The translations under genes were made by a program, and so were the position numbers. From Treponema sp. (GTDB lineage Bacteria > Spirochaetota > Spirochaetia > Treponematales > Breznakiellaceae), in contig JAISLX010000104.1 of NCBI GenBank assembly GCA_031277045.1, forward strand, positions 1-9,439: DNA of 9,439 bases, read 5' to 3'. This document shows, one piece after another, positions 1-6,890 of this stretch. Every line of letters starts with the position of its first letter. The first letter of the stretch is position 1. A model generated the notes under the pieces. The model saw nothing but the letters and a program-made list of their open reading frames with translations. It was not told the DNA's origin and searched no databases.

Positions 1-969
1 CGCCTGGGGGCCGGGGCCTTTGTGTGCGGCGAGGAAACGGCGCTGATCAAATCCCTGGAGGGCCAGCGGGGTATGCCCGTTCCCAAGCCCCCCTTCCCGG
101 CGACCAACGGTTTGTGGAACCTGCCCACGGTGATCAACAATGTGGAAACCCTGGCCAATATCCCCGTGGTCATGACCAAGGGCGGCGCCTGGCTTGCTTC
201 CATCGGTACCGAAAAATCCAAGGGAACCAAGGTTTTTGCCCTTACGGGGAAGGTAAAGAATTCCGGCCTGGTGGAAGTCCCCATGGGAACCACCCTGCGG
301 GAAATCATCTTTGAAATAGGCGGGGGCATCAAGGACCGGAAGAAATTCAAGGGAGTCCAGACCGGCGGCCCCTCCGGGGGGATCCTCACCGAAGCGGTCC
401 TGGACACCCCCATCGATTACGAAAGCCTTACCGCCATGGGCTCCATGATGGGCTCCGGGGGGATGATCGTCATGGACGAGGACGACTGCGTGGTGGACGT
501 GGCCCGGTTCTACATGGACTTCTGCGTGGACGAATCCTGCGGCAAATGTTCACCCTGCCGGATCGGCACCACCCAGATCCTCAACATCCTGGACAAAATC
601 ACCCGGGGAAACGGGGAAGAAAGCGATCTGGATAAACTTGAGGCCATCAGCAAGGCCATGTCCAAGGCCAGCCTCTGCGCCCTGGGTCAAACCGCGCCCA
701 ATCCGACCTTGTCCACGGTTAAAAATTTCCGGGAGGAATACCTGGAACATATCCGGGACAAAAAGTGCCGGGCAGGGAAATGCAAGCGCCTGGTCCGCTT
801 TGAAATCAACGCCGAAAAGTGTATAGGCTGCGGCCTCTGCGCCCGGCGCTGCCCTGTTAGCTGCATCACCGGCGAAAAACGGCAGCCCCATACGATTGAT
901 CAGTCCAAGTGTATCAAATGCGGCGAATGTTTCAAAAATTGCAAATTCGGCGCCATTCTCAAAAGTTAG
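1..969 (+). CDS. hydB: NuoF-like flavoprotein subunit of [FeFe] hydrogenase (HydB/HndC type), 3' part only
   Basis: This gene is open at the left edge: the frame runs from base 1, so the true start and the N-terminal part of the FMN/NADH domain lie upstream. The visible 322 codons begin in the NuoF signature GAGAFVCGEETAL and continue with a PPFPA..GLWNLPTVINNVETL block, an SLBB-like region, and the NADH_4Fe-4S domain with CGKCSPC (C180, C183, C186 of the fragment) and a fourth cysteine in SLCALGQ (C226). A C-terminal ferredoxin-like domain with two 4Fe-4S motifs (CIGCGLCARRCP, CIKCGECFKNC) follows. Plain complex I NuoF lacks that tail, whereas the flavoprotein subunits of multimeric soluble hydrogenases (HydB, HndC) have it. 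The family binds FMN and NAD(P)H and passes electrons through Fe-S clusters to the hydrogenase subunit. The hydrogenase gene begins 33 nt downstream, so a shared operon is likely. HndC is an equally good name. Confidence 0.9.
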   Translation, partial: RLGAGAFVCGEETALIKSLEGQRGMPVPKPPFPATNGLWNLPTVINNVETLANIPVVMTKGGAWLASIGTEKSKGTKVFALTGKVKNSGLVEVPMGTTLREIIFEIGGGIKDRKKFKGVQTGGPSGGILTEAVLDTPIDYESLTAMGSMMGSGGMIVMDEDDCVVDVARFYMDFCVDESCGKCSPCRIGTTQILNILDKITRGNGEESDLDKLEAISKAMSKASLCALGQTAPNPTLSTVKNFREEYLEHIRDKKCRAGKCKRLVRFEINAEKCIGCGLCARRCPVSCITGEKRQPHTIDQSKCIKCGECFKNCKFGAILKS

Positions 970-1002
970 GGAAAGCGGCCTATTTTCTGTAAGGAGCAAT
1001 AC

Positions 1003-2769
1003 ATGGTTAACCTAAAAATAAACGGCAAGGCCATTCAGGTTGAGGAAGGAACCTCGATTCTGAACGCGGCCCGGAAAGTCAATATCAAGATCCCCAGCCT
1101 CTGCTATAACCCGGATCTGCCCCCCTGGGCATCCTGCGGGATCTGCATTGTGCGGATGGAAGGCACCCCCCGGATGGTCCGGGCCTGCACCACCCCGGTT
1201 TCCGAAGGGATGAGCGTTATCACCCACGACCCGGAGATTATCGCGGTACGCCGCACCGTGGTGGAGATGATCCTCTCCAATCACCCCAACGACTGCCTCC
1301 AGTGCCCCCGGAACGGCAACTGCGAACTCCAGACCCTGGCGGCGGAATTCGGCATCCGGGAGGTGCCCTTCCGGAAGGTGCTGAACGCCCTGCCCATCGA
1401 TGATTCCAACCCGGCCATCGTGTTGAACCCGGAAAAATGTATACGCTGCGGCCGTTGTGTTAAGGTCTGCCAGGAGATGCAAAACGTCTGGGCCCTGGAA
1501 TTCCTGGGCCGGGGCATCAAGGGCAGAATCGCCAGCGCCGCGGACGCTCCCCTGGGGGAGAGCCCCTGTATCAAGTGCGGCCAGTGCGCCGCCCACTGCC
1601 CCGTGGGGGCCATCTACGAACGGGACGACACCCCAAAGGTGTGGGCCGCCCTGCAAAACCCCGAAACCCACGGGGTAGTCCAGATCGCCCCGGCGGTCCG
1701 GGTCGCCCTGGCGGAGGAATTCGGTCTGCCCCCCGGCACGGTTTTTACCAAAAAAATCTACGCCGCCCTGCGGCGCCTGGGCTTTAAGACCGTGTTCGAC
1801 ACCAACTTTTCCGCCGACCTTACCATCATGGAGGAAGGCACGGAACTGGTAAAACGCCTTACTTCCGGCGGGGATATTCCCCTAATCACGAGCTGCTGCC
1901 CGGCCTGGGTGGACTACATGGAGAAATACTACAGCGATATGATCCCCAACTTCTCCACCGCCAAGAGTCCCCAGCAGATGATGGGGGCCATGATCAAAGC
2001 CTACTGGGCCGGCAAGGCCGGGGTGGACCCCGCCAAGGTCTACTCGGTGTCGGTCATGCCCTGTACCGCGAAGAAGTGGGAAACCCGGCGGAACGATGAT
2101 ATGAAGAGCGCCGGGGCCCACCTTGGCGCGGACACGGGCTACGACGTGGACATCGTTATTACCACCCGCGAGCTGGCCCGGATGATCAAACAGGCGGGCA
2201 TCGATATCCTCAAGCTGGATGACGAGGAAGCGGACAACCCCCTGGGGCCCTACACCGGCGCAGGCACGATCTTCGGCGTTACCGGCGGGGTCATGGAGGC
2301 GGCGGTGCGGAGCGCCTATTACCTTGTTACCAAAAAGGAACTGGCGGACGTGAATTTTACCCCCGTCCGGGGCCTTGAAGGGGTCAAAGAGGCGGAGGTG
2401 GACTTCCAAAATGGAACCAAAATCCGCATCGCCGTGGCCCACCAGATGGGGAACATCGCCGAGGTGCTGAACAGAATCCGCGCTGCCCGGGATGCGGGCC
2501 GGGAAACCCCCTACCACTTTGTAGAGGTTATGGCCTGCCGGGGCGGCTGTGTCTCCGGCGGCGGCCAGCCCTACGGCGGTACAGACGAGGTGCGCGGAAA
2601 ACGGACCAAGGGAATCTACGAGGATGACGCTAAATCGGCTTTACGCTGTTCCCACCAGAATCCCTTTATCAAACAGGTGTACGATGAATTCCTGGGCGAA
2701 CCCAACGGCCACAAGGCCCACGAGCTTCTCCACACCACGTATACCGAACGGCCGCTGTATTTAAAGTAA
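1003..2769 (+). CDS. hydA: [FeFe] hydrogenase catalytic subunit (HydA/HndD type)
   Basis: This is a complete 588-residue protein catalysing reversible H2 oxidation or proton reduction in the cytoplasm. In order it has: a plant-type 2Fe-2S domain (about 1-78; C34, C45, C48, C62); a His-ligated 4Fe-4S motif (H94, C98, C101, C107); two further 4Fe-4S motifs (C146/149/152/156 and C189/192/195/199); and the H-cluster domain. The latter shows L1 TSCCPAWV (C298 at the proton-transfer position, C299 cluster ligand), L2 MPCTAKKWE (C354), and L3 MACRGGCVSGGGQP (C512, C516). A short small-subunit-like tail ends the protein. All expected catalytic residues are present. The length fits HndD-like subunits; the longer Thermotoga HydA carries an additional C-terminal 2Fe-2S domain that is not seen here. 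The start is set by AAGGAG at 991-996, six bases before ATG. With the NuoF-like partner it probably forms an NAD(P)H-linked, possibly electron-bifurcating, complex; the bifurcation is inferred. Confidence 0.97.
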   Translation: MVNLKINGKAIQVEEGTSILNAARKVNIKIPSLCYNPDLPPWASCGICIVRMEGTPRMVRACTTPVSEGMSVITHDPEIIAVRRTVVEMILSNHPNDCLQCPRNGNCELQTLAAEFGIREVPFRKVLNALPIDDSNPAIVLNPEKCIRCGRCVKVCQEMQNVWALEFLGRGIKGRIASAADAPLGESPCIKCGQCAAHCPVGAIYERDDTPKVWAALQNPETHGVVQIAPAVRVALAEEFGLPPGTVFTKKIYAALRRLGFKTVFDTNFSADLTIMEEGTELVKRLTSGGDIPLITSCCPAWVDYMEKYYSDMIPNFSTAKSPQQMMGAMIKAYWAGKAGVDPAKVYSVSVMPCTAKKWETRRNDDMKSAGAHLGADTGYDVDIVITTRELARMIKQAGIDILKLDDEEADNPLGPYTGAGTIFGVTGGVMEAAVRSAYYLVTKKELADVNFTPVRGLEGVKEAEVDFQNGTKIRIAVAHQMGNIAEVLNRIRAARDAGRETPYHFVEVMACRGGCVSGGGQPYGGTDEVRGKRTKGIYEDDAKSALRCSHQNPFIKQVYDEFLGEPNGHKAHELLHTTYTERPLYLK

Positions 2770-2793
2770 TCCGCCCCTTCAAATAACGCTGCG

Positions 2794-2829
2794 CGCCCTT
2801 AACGGTCTTGCCGTTAAGGGCGTTTTTTT
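2794..2829 (+). terminator. Intrinsic terminator after the hydrogenase genes
   Basis: A perfect 12-bp stem (CGCCCTTAACGG at 2794-2805 pairing with 2811-2822) with a 5-nt loop is followed at once by seven T residues (2823-2829). It lies 25 nt after the hydrogenase stop codon and should separate that operon from the korDABC genes. There is no A-run on the left side, so it appears to work only in the + direction. Confidence 0.93.
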
Positions 2830-2883
2830 GTGCCCTGATTTTTTTGACAGCGATGCTTGCCCGGCAAAGCGCCGGGCCCGCCC

Positions 2884-2912
2884 TTAACACAGGACCTCAA
2901 GTCCGCTAAAAT
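2884..2912 (+). promoter_or_regulatory. Predicted sigma-70-type promoter of the korDABC operon
   Basis: TTAACA at 2884-2889 and TAAAAT at 2907-2912 are separated by 17 nt, and each matches the consensus hexamer at five of six positions. The predicted transcription start is near 2919, inside the foot of a strong hairpin. A 7-bp GC-rich hairpin (2859-2877) sits just upstream of the -35 box. This is the best promoter candidate in the 217-nt gap between the hydrogenase terminator and korD. Confidence 0.6.
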
Positions 2913-2916
2913 AAAA

Positions 2917-2958
2917 AACCGGGCTTTTCCCAAAACCCGGTTAGTTTTGGGAAAGCCC
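2917..2958 (+). promoter_or_regulatory. Leader hairpin with two mutually exclusive folds
   Basis: Fold A pairs AACCGGG (2917-2923) with CCCGGTT (2936-2942) around a 12-nt loop. Fold B pairs 2921-2936 with 2944-2958 (15 bp with one bulged T) around the 7-nt loop CCGGTTA. They share the GGG at 2921-2923 and bases 2936-2942, so they cannot coexist. Fold B is much longer and should win once the full sequence is transcribed. No T-run follows on the + strand, so it is not a + strand terminator. On the - strand the stem is followed by GGTTTTTTATTTT, so it could terminate antisense transcription. Its position at the predicted 5' end of the korDABC transcript suggests mRNA stabilisation or a regulatory leader. 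Confidence 0.55.
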
Positions 2959-2971
2959 CATCCACCACACA

Positions 2972-2984
2972 AGAGGAAACCTCT
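2972..2984 (+). promoter_or_regulatory. Shine-Dalgarno sequence of korD held in a small stem-loop
   Basis: AGAGG (2972-2976) pairs perfectly with CCTCT (2980-2984) around an AAA triloop, directly ahead of the ATG at 2987. The purine-rich arm is the only evident ribosome binding site for korD, so the fold would hide it. A 5-bp stem is weak and may only tune initiation. Confidence 0.45.
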
Positions 2985-2986
2985 AC

Positions 2987-3214
2987 ATGGCAAGGAAGGG
3001 AAAAATAATTATTGACCGGGAACTGTGCAAAGGCTGCCTGCTGTGCGTCCGCGCCTGCCCGGTAAAGGCGCTGGGCCAAAGCCAGACACCCAACGCTTCG
3101 GGGTCTTACCCCTCGGAAGCCGTGAATCCTGAAACATGCATTGCGTGCGGGAACTGTTACGAGGTATGCCCCGATGTTTGTATCGAGGTGTACGAAACGG
3201 GGGCCCTGGTATGA
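2987..3214 (+). CDS. korD: 2-oxoacid:ferredoxin oxidoreductase, delta (ferredoxin-like) subunit
   Basis: This 75-residue protein carries two 4Fe-4S motifs: C14-x2-C17-x2-C20-x3-C24 followed by P, and C51-x2-C54-x2-C57-x3-C61 followed by P, with an extra cysteine at C65. Length and spacing match the delta subunit of four-subunit 2-oxoacid oxidoreductases (KorD, VorD or PorD types), which carries electrons from the TPP subunit to free ferredoxin. About 20 residues between the motifs (QSQTPNASGSYPSEA) are typical of these subunits and longer than in simple clostridial ferredoxins. It is the first gene of the operon. Its TGA stop overlaps the next start in an ATGA, which implies translational coupling to the alpha subunit. 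Confidence 0.92.
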   Translation: MARKGKIIIDRELCKGCLLCVRACPVKALGQSQTPNASGSYPSEAVNPETCIACGNCYEVCPDVCIEVYETGALV

Positions 3215-4353
3215 GTGAAAAAGTCTTGATGAAGGGGAACGACGCCATAGCGGAAGCCGCCCTGCGGGCGGGCTGCCGGGCCTACTTCGGTTACCCCATT
3301 ACCCCCCAGAACGAGCTTATCGCCTACATGGCCCGGCATATCATGAACCGGGGCGGGGTGTTTATCCAGGCGGAAAGCGAAACCGCGGCGATTAACATGG
3401 TGTACGGGGCTTCCTGCGCGGGGGCCCGGGCCATGACCAGTTCTTCCAGCCCCGGTGTCAGCCTGAAGCAGGAGGGGATCTCCTACGCCGCCGGCGCGGA
3501 CGTGCCCCTGGTACTGGTAAACGTAGTCCGGGGCGGCCCCGGCCTGGGTTCTATTGCCCCCAGCCAGAGCGACTATTTCCAGTCCACACGGGGCGGGGGG
3601 CACGGGGACTACTACTGCATCGTCCTGGCTCCAAAAAGCGTGCAGGAGTGCGCGGACCTGACCTACCTGGCCTTCGATCTGGCGGACCAGTACCGCATAC
3701 CGGTTATCGTGCTGGCCGACGGGATGATCGGTCAGATGATGGAGGGGGTGGAACTGCCCCCGCAGAAAAGCCAGGCGGAACTGCCGGCGCGGGACTGGAT
3801 AGTGGGCGGCCTGGACCGGCGGGAAAAGACCCCGCAGGGGGAATCCCGGTGGACAGACTACCAGGCGGCCCGGCACATCACCTCGATAAATCTGATTCCC
3901 GAACAGCTTGAGGCCAAGACCAGGGCCCGCTATGAACGCTACGAAACAATCAAAAAAAACGAAATCCGTTTCGAGGCGTCCGGTTACCGCACGAGCTGCG
4001 GGGAATTCTCCGGCGAAGGCCCGGACCTGACCCTGGTGGCCTACGGCACCTCCGCACGGGTCTGCCTGGGGGCGAAAAAACTCGCCGAAAAAGAGGGAAT
4101 CCGGCTGGGACTGTTCCGGCCCATCACCTTGTGGCCCTTCCCTTACCAGGCCCTGGGAAAGGTTGCCGCCACGGGAAAGCCCATCCTGACTGTGGAAATG
4201 AGCCTGGGACAGCTTGTGGAGGACGTAAAACTTGCGGTCCTGGATGCCCCAGGCGCGGCCAGGCCCCTGGTACACCTGCTGGGCCATTCCGGCGGGGTAA
4301 TTCCCACGGAAGAAGAGGTCTTTGCCGAGGCAAAGAAGATTTTGGGGAAATAA
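3211..4353 (+). CDS. korA: 2-oxoacid:ferredoxin oxidoreductase, alpha subunit (KorA/VorB family)
   Basis: This 380-residue protein is the alpha subunit of a ferredoxin-dependent 2-oxoacid oxidoreductase. It has the N-terminal pyruvate-ferredoxin oxidoreductase-type fold (about 10-230) with GYPITPQNE at 27-35, the segments TSSSSPGVSLKQEG and GGPGLGSIAPSQSDYFQ, then a linker and a second transketolase-C-like domain (about 270-375) with TLVAYGT and GLFRPITLWPFP. With the beta subunit it forms the TPP-binding active site that decarboxylates a 2-oxoacid and transfers the acyl group to CoA. The text resembles proteins usually called VorB (3-methyl-2-oxobutanoate), but KorA (2-oxoglutarate) is closely related, and the substrate is not decided here. 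The start is the ATG that overlaps the korD stop. A longer reading from 3136 would cover the korD 3' end and adds no conserved sequence. Confidence 0.93.
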   Translation: MSEKVLMKGNDAIAEAALRAGCRAYFGYPITPQNELIAYMARHIMNRGGVFIQAESETAAINMVYGASCAGARAMTSSSSPGVSLKQEGISYAAGADVPLVLVNVVRGGPGLGSIAPSQSDYFQSTRGGGHGDYYCIVLAPKSVQECADLTYLAFDLADQYRIPVIVLADGMIGQMMEGVELPPQKSQAELPARDWIVGGLDRREKTPQGESRWTDYQAARHITSINLIPEQLEAKTRARYERYETIKKNEIRFEASGYRTSCGEFSGEGPDLTLVAYGTSARVCLGAKKLAEKEGIRLGLFRPITLWPFPYQALGKVAATGKPILTVEMSLGQLVEDVKLAVLDAPGAARPLVHLLGHSGGVIPTEEEVFAEAKKILGK

Positions 4354-4355
4354 AC

Positions 4356-5183
4356 ATGAGCGAAAAAAAACTGCTGGGGCATCCTGAAAGCCTCTACAAC
4401 GTGCCCACCAAGTACTGCGGCGGCTGCGGCCACGGGGTGATCCACCGGATCATCACCGCGTTAATTGACGAGATGGGACTGCGGTCCAGGACGATAATCA
4501 CCAACCCTGTGGGCTGCGCTATTTGGGCGGATCTGTACTTTGATTTTGACTCGGTACAGCCTCCCCACGGACGGACCCCCGCGGCGGCCACCGGCATTAA
4601 GCGAATCCTGCCGGACCACCTGGTGATCTGCTACCAGGGGGACGGGGACATGGCGGCCATCGGCACCGCGGAAATGATCCACGCCGCCAACCGGGGGGAA
4701 AAATTCACCACGATCTTCGTGAACAACGCCATTTACGGCATGACCGGCGGACAGATGGCCCCCACCACATTGATAGGCCAAAAAGCCGCCACCGCGCCGG
4801 AAGGCCGGGACCCGGTGGAAGCGGGCATGGGCTACCCCATCCGGGTCTGCGAACTGCTGGCCACCCTGGAAGGAACCCGCTACATTGCGCGCGGAGCGGT
4901 GAACAGCCCCGCCAACATCAGAAAACTTAAAGGCTATATCAAAACGGCTTTTGAGGCTCAAATGTCCGGCGTTGGGTTTACGATGGTAGAAGTCCTGTCC
5001 CAGTGCCCCACCAACTGGAGCATGGAGCCGGTCCAGGCCGTTGAATGGCTGGAACAGAACATGATCCCCGTGTTCCCCCTGGGGGAAATAAAAAATACCC
5101 TGGGAGAGGCCGCGCAGACCCAAAACGCGCAGACCGGATCGGGCGCCGCGCGGACCCCGGCGGGCAGACAGGGGGCGGCGTAA
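4356..5183 (+). CDS. korB: 2-oxoacid:ferredoxin oxidoreductase, beta (TPP-binding) subunit
   Basis: This 275-residue protein has the beta-subunit hallmarks: YCGGCGHG near the N terminus (20-27), NPVGCAIW (50-57), the substrate-site PPHGRTPAAATG (69-80), and the TPP/Mg motif from GDGDM (96-100) to NN at 123-124, followed by AIYGMTGGQ. It binds thiamine diphosphate and forms the active site with KorA. The ATG lies 2 nt after the korA stop, behind a G-rich stretch. An upstream reading from 4131 would overlap korA heavily and translates to unrelated sequence. The last 24 residues or so (from 252) are low-complexity Ala/Gln/Gly/Thr/Arg sequence, outside the normal conserved domain. The stop overlaps the next start as TAATG. 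Confidence 0.94.
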   Translation: MSEKKLLGHPESLYNVPTKYCGGCGHGVIHRIITALIDEMGLRSRTIITNPVGCAIWADLYFDFDSVQPPHGRTPAAATGIKRILPDHLVICYQGDGDMAAIGTAEMIHAANRGEKFTTIFVNNAIYGMTGGQMAPTTLIGQKAATAPEGRDPVEAGMGYPIRVCELLATLEGTRYIARGAVNSPANIRKLKGYIKTAFEAQMSGVGFTMVEVLSQCPTNWSMEPVQAVEWLEQNMIPVFPLGEIKNTLGEAAQTQNAQTGSGAARTPAGRQGAA

Positions 5184-5716
5184 TGACAGAAAAATCGTTT
5201 TTCGCGGGTTTTGGCGGCCAGGGCATCGTGTCCCTGGGACAAATTTGGGTGTACTGCGCCATGAAAGAGGGCAAGAACGTTACGTTTTTCCCGTTTTACG
5301 GCGCGGAAAAGCGAGGGGGCGTGGCCCGGGCTTCGGTTATCGTCTCCGACGAGGAAATCGCCAGCCCCCTGGTTACGCTTCCCGACTCCGCCCTGGTAAT
5401 GAACGCTGATTCCCTCCCCATCTGCGAGGACATCCTCAAGGCCGGCGGTATCCTGCTGGTCAATTCCACCCTGGTCAAAGAGGAACCCCGGCGCGGCGAC
5501 ATCCGGGTTGTTAAACTTGAGGCCACCGCCCTGGCGGAACAAATCGGCAATGTCCGCTTTGCCAACATGGTAGCTCTGGGAGCAATGGCCCGTCTTACCG
5601 GCGCGCTGACCCTGACGGAGGCGGAGGATATTCTGAAACACTTTTTCAGCCCCGATAAACACAAGTTTATTCCCAAAAACATCGAGGCCATCAAAGCGGG
5701 CCGGGACGCAGTGTAA
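5183..5716 (+). CDS. korC: 2-oxoacid:ferredoxin oxidoreductase, gamma subunit
   Basis: This 177-residue protein begins with the gamma-subunit signature FAGFGGQGIVSLGQ (7-20) and continues with PFYGAEKRGGVARASVIVS (from residue 37) and a conserved C-terminal helical part. It corresponds to the catalytic-gamma domain family (PF01558) of pyruvate and 2-ketoisovalerate oxidoreductases, which is thought to contribute to CoA handling and complex assembly. The ATG overlaps the korB stop codon (TAATG), so it is probably translationally coupled. An upstream reading from 5045 would lie inside korB and is discarded. It completes a delta-alpha-beta-gamma set and is followed directly by a terminator. Confidence 0.94.
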   Translation: MTEKSFFAGFGGQGIVSLGQIWVYCAMKEGKNVTFFPFYGAEKRGGVARASVIVSDEEIASPLVTLPDSALVMNADSLPICEDILKAGGILLVNSTLVKEEPRRGDIRVVKLEATALAEQIGNVRFANMVALGAMARLTGALTLTEAEDILKHFFSPDKHKFIPKNIEAIKAGRDAV

Positions 5717-5724
5717 AAACACTG

Positions 5725-5769
5725 CCAGGGCCGGTACCCGGATTACACACCGGCCCTGGTATTATTATT
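5725..5769 (+). terminator. Probable terminator after korC
   Basis: An 11-bp perfect stem (CCAGGGCCGGT at 5725-5735 pairing with 5749-5759) has a 13-nt loop and is followed by the T-rich but interrupted TATTATTATT. It begins 9 nt after the korC stop. The T tract is weaker than that after hydA and overlaps the -35 box of the next promoter. Confidence 0.75.
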
Positions 5770-5796
5770 GACAGGAGCCGGGATACAGGGTATACT
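5768..5796 (+). promoter_or_regulatory. Strong predicted sigma-70-type promoter of the M23-bactofilin operon
   Basis: TTGACA (5768-5773, perfect) and TATACT (5791-5796, five of six) are separated by exactly 17 nt. The predicted start is near 5803, giving a leader of about 45 nt. The leader opens with a small inverted repeat (AACCA 5803-5807, TGGTT 5811-5815). This is the closest match to consensus in the window. Confidence 0.8.
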
Positions 5797-5835
5797 GTTT
5801 TTAACCAGTTTGGTTGGACTGTCGTATAGTTGCGT

Positions 5836-5841
5836 AAGAGG
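5836..5841 (+). promoter_or_regulatory. Ribosome binding site fixing a GTG start
   Basis: AAGAGG lies six bases before the GTG at 5848, which selects that codon over the first in-frame ATG (5914, codon 23), which has no comparable site. Confidence 0.7.
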
Positions 5842-5847
5842 TATTGA

Positions 5848-6888
5848 GTGTCTCGGGTTCACGAGTATAAAACACTAGAGAACAATCTGGTTCAAAAGGG
5901 TAAAAGTTTTGCTATGACCTTTGTCCGGGCCAGCGCCGGGATATTAGTGTCATTCTTCAGGTTTTTGAACCGCCGCTATACTATCGTTCTGGTTCCCCAT
6001 TCAGAAAAAAAGGTCTACAACTTCCACATTACTGTTTTTTCGGTCTGCTGTTTCGTGCTTTTTGTGGCGGGACTTATCGGGACATTTTTCTGGTACAGCG
6101 CTTCATACACCAATACTGTGGGCGTTTTGGCGGATAAAGAGAGCCGCTTAGAGAACACGCAGGCCAGCCTTGACCAGTTACGGGACGAGGTAACCAGCCT
6201 TCTGCGGGAAGCCAGGAATTTTGAAACCTCCCTTTCGTGGACTCTCTCCGCGCTGGGTGTGGATACACAGCCGGGCGAAAACAGCCAGGGCGGGCCGGGG
6301 GACCTGGCCGCCTTTTTCGATATTCGGGAAACGCCGGAAGGAACACAGCAGGAAGTGGAAGACATGCGCCGTCTGTCCACATATCTCGCTTCCGCCCAGG
6401 AACCAATCCGGGAAATCGGAATACTGCTGGATTCCCAGAGCGCCCTGCTTACGGAAATTCCCAGTATTTGGCCTATCAGGGGTGGAGTTGGCCATATTTC
6501 CATGTTTTTTGGGCAGAACAAGCACCCTATCACCCATCAGTATTACATTCACAAGGGTATTGACCTTTCCACCTACCGTTCCGGGGATCCGATTGTGGTT
6601 ACCGCGGACGGACAAGTCGTTACCATAGATTTTGAGCCCGCGGGTTTCGGCAATTATGTAATTATCAAGCACAAGCACGGTTATTACACACGGTATGCGC
6701 ACATGCAAAAGGTGTCGGTCAGGCTTGGTCAGCGGGTACAGCAGGGTGAAGTGATCGGATTTGTCGGCAATACGGGGCTTTCTACCGGTCCTCATCTGCA
6801 TTACGAGGTTCATATCGGTTCCGATGTGGTGGATCCCTTCAAGTACGTCAATATCCGGTCCACAATTGCCCGCAATACTCCCCGGTAG
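5848..6888 (+). CDS. Membrane-anchored M23 (LytM-type) peptidoglycan endopeptidase
   Basis: This 346-residue protein has a GTG start. A basic cytoplasmic segment (about 1-59) precedes one transmembrane helix (about 60-84, hydrophobic with FVLFVAGLIGTFF). A heptad-like coiled-coil region (about 94-130) and a linker follow, then a C-terminal M23 domain (about 214-335). All zinc and catalytic residues of LytM enzymes are visible: H235-x3-D239 in HKGID, H285 in RYAHM, and H316-x-H318 in GPHLHYEV. It should therefore be active, unlike degenerate regulatory LytM proteins. The family cuts peptide cross-links in peptidoglycan; the predicted topology places the domain in the periplasm. The bactofilin gene starts 2 nt downstream, an arrangement also seen in other curved or helical bacteria such as the Helicobacter Csd1/CcmA pair. 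This suggests a role in cell shape. Its codons are visibly less GC-rich than those of the two upstream operons. Confidence 0.92.
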   Translation: MSRVHEYKTLENNLVQKGKSFAMTFVRASAGILVSFFRFLNRRYTIVLVPHSEKKVYNFHITVFSVCCFVLFVAGLIGTFFWYSASYTNTVGVLADKESRLENTQASLDQLRDEVTSLLREARNFETSLSWTLSALGVDTQPGENSQGGPGDLAAFFDIRETPEGTQQEVEDMRRLSTYLASAQEPIREIGILLDSQSALLTEIPSIWPIRGGVGHISMFFGQNKHPITHQYYIHKGIDLSTYRSGDPIVVTADGQVVTIDFEPAGFGNYVIIKHKHGYYTRYAHMQKVSVRLGQRVQQGEVIGFVGNTGLSTGPHLHYEVHIGSDVVDPFKYVNIRSTIARNTPR

Positions 6889-6890
6889 CC

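Noticed and set aside
1012..1671. Minus-strand open frame opposite the hydrogenase gene (and similar ones at 1882-2517, 4461-5123 and 4958-5722)
   Set aside because: All are shadows of confidently identified + strand genes and show no family features.
2844..2849. Perfect TTGACA upstream of korD
   Set aside because: No -10-like hexamer lies 16-18 nt downstream (the sequence there is GC-rich and forms a hairpin). The TTAACA/TAAAAT pair further down is better.
3136..3210. Upstream start for korA giving 25 extra residues
   Set aside because: The extension is the out-of-frame reading of the korD iron-sulphur region. The ATG at 3211 overlaps the korD stop and begins directly at the conserved N terminus.
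3157..4287. Long minus-strand open frame of 376 codons opposite korA
   Set aside because: It is antisense to a clearly conserved gene, its translation is Gly/Pro/Gln/His-rich without any known motif, and such frames are expected in GC-rich DNA with biased third positions.
4131..4355. Upstream start for korB giving 75 extra residues
   Set aside because: The added sequence overlaps the end of korA in another frame and has no similarity to beta subunits.
5914..5916. ATG at codon 23 of the M23 gene as the true start
   Set aside because: It lacks a good ribosome binding site, whereas GTG at 5848 has AAGAGG six bases upstream.
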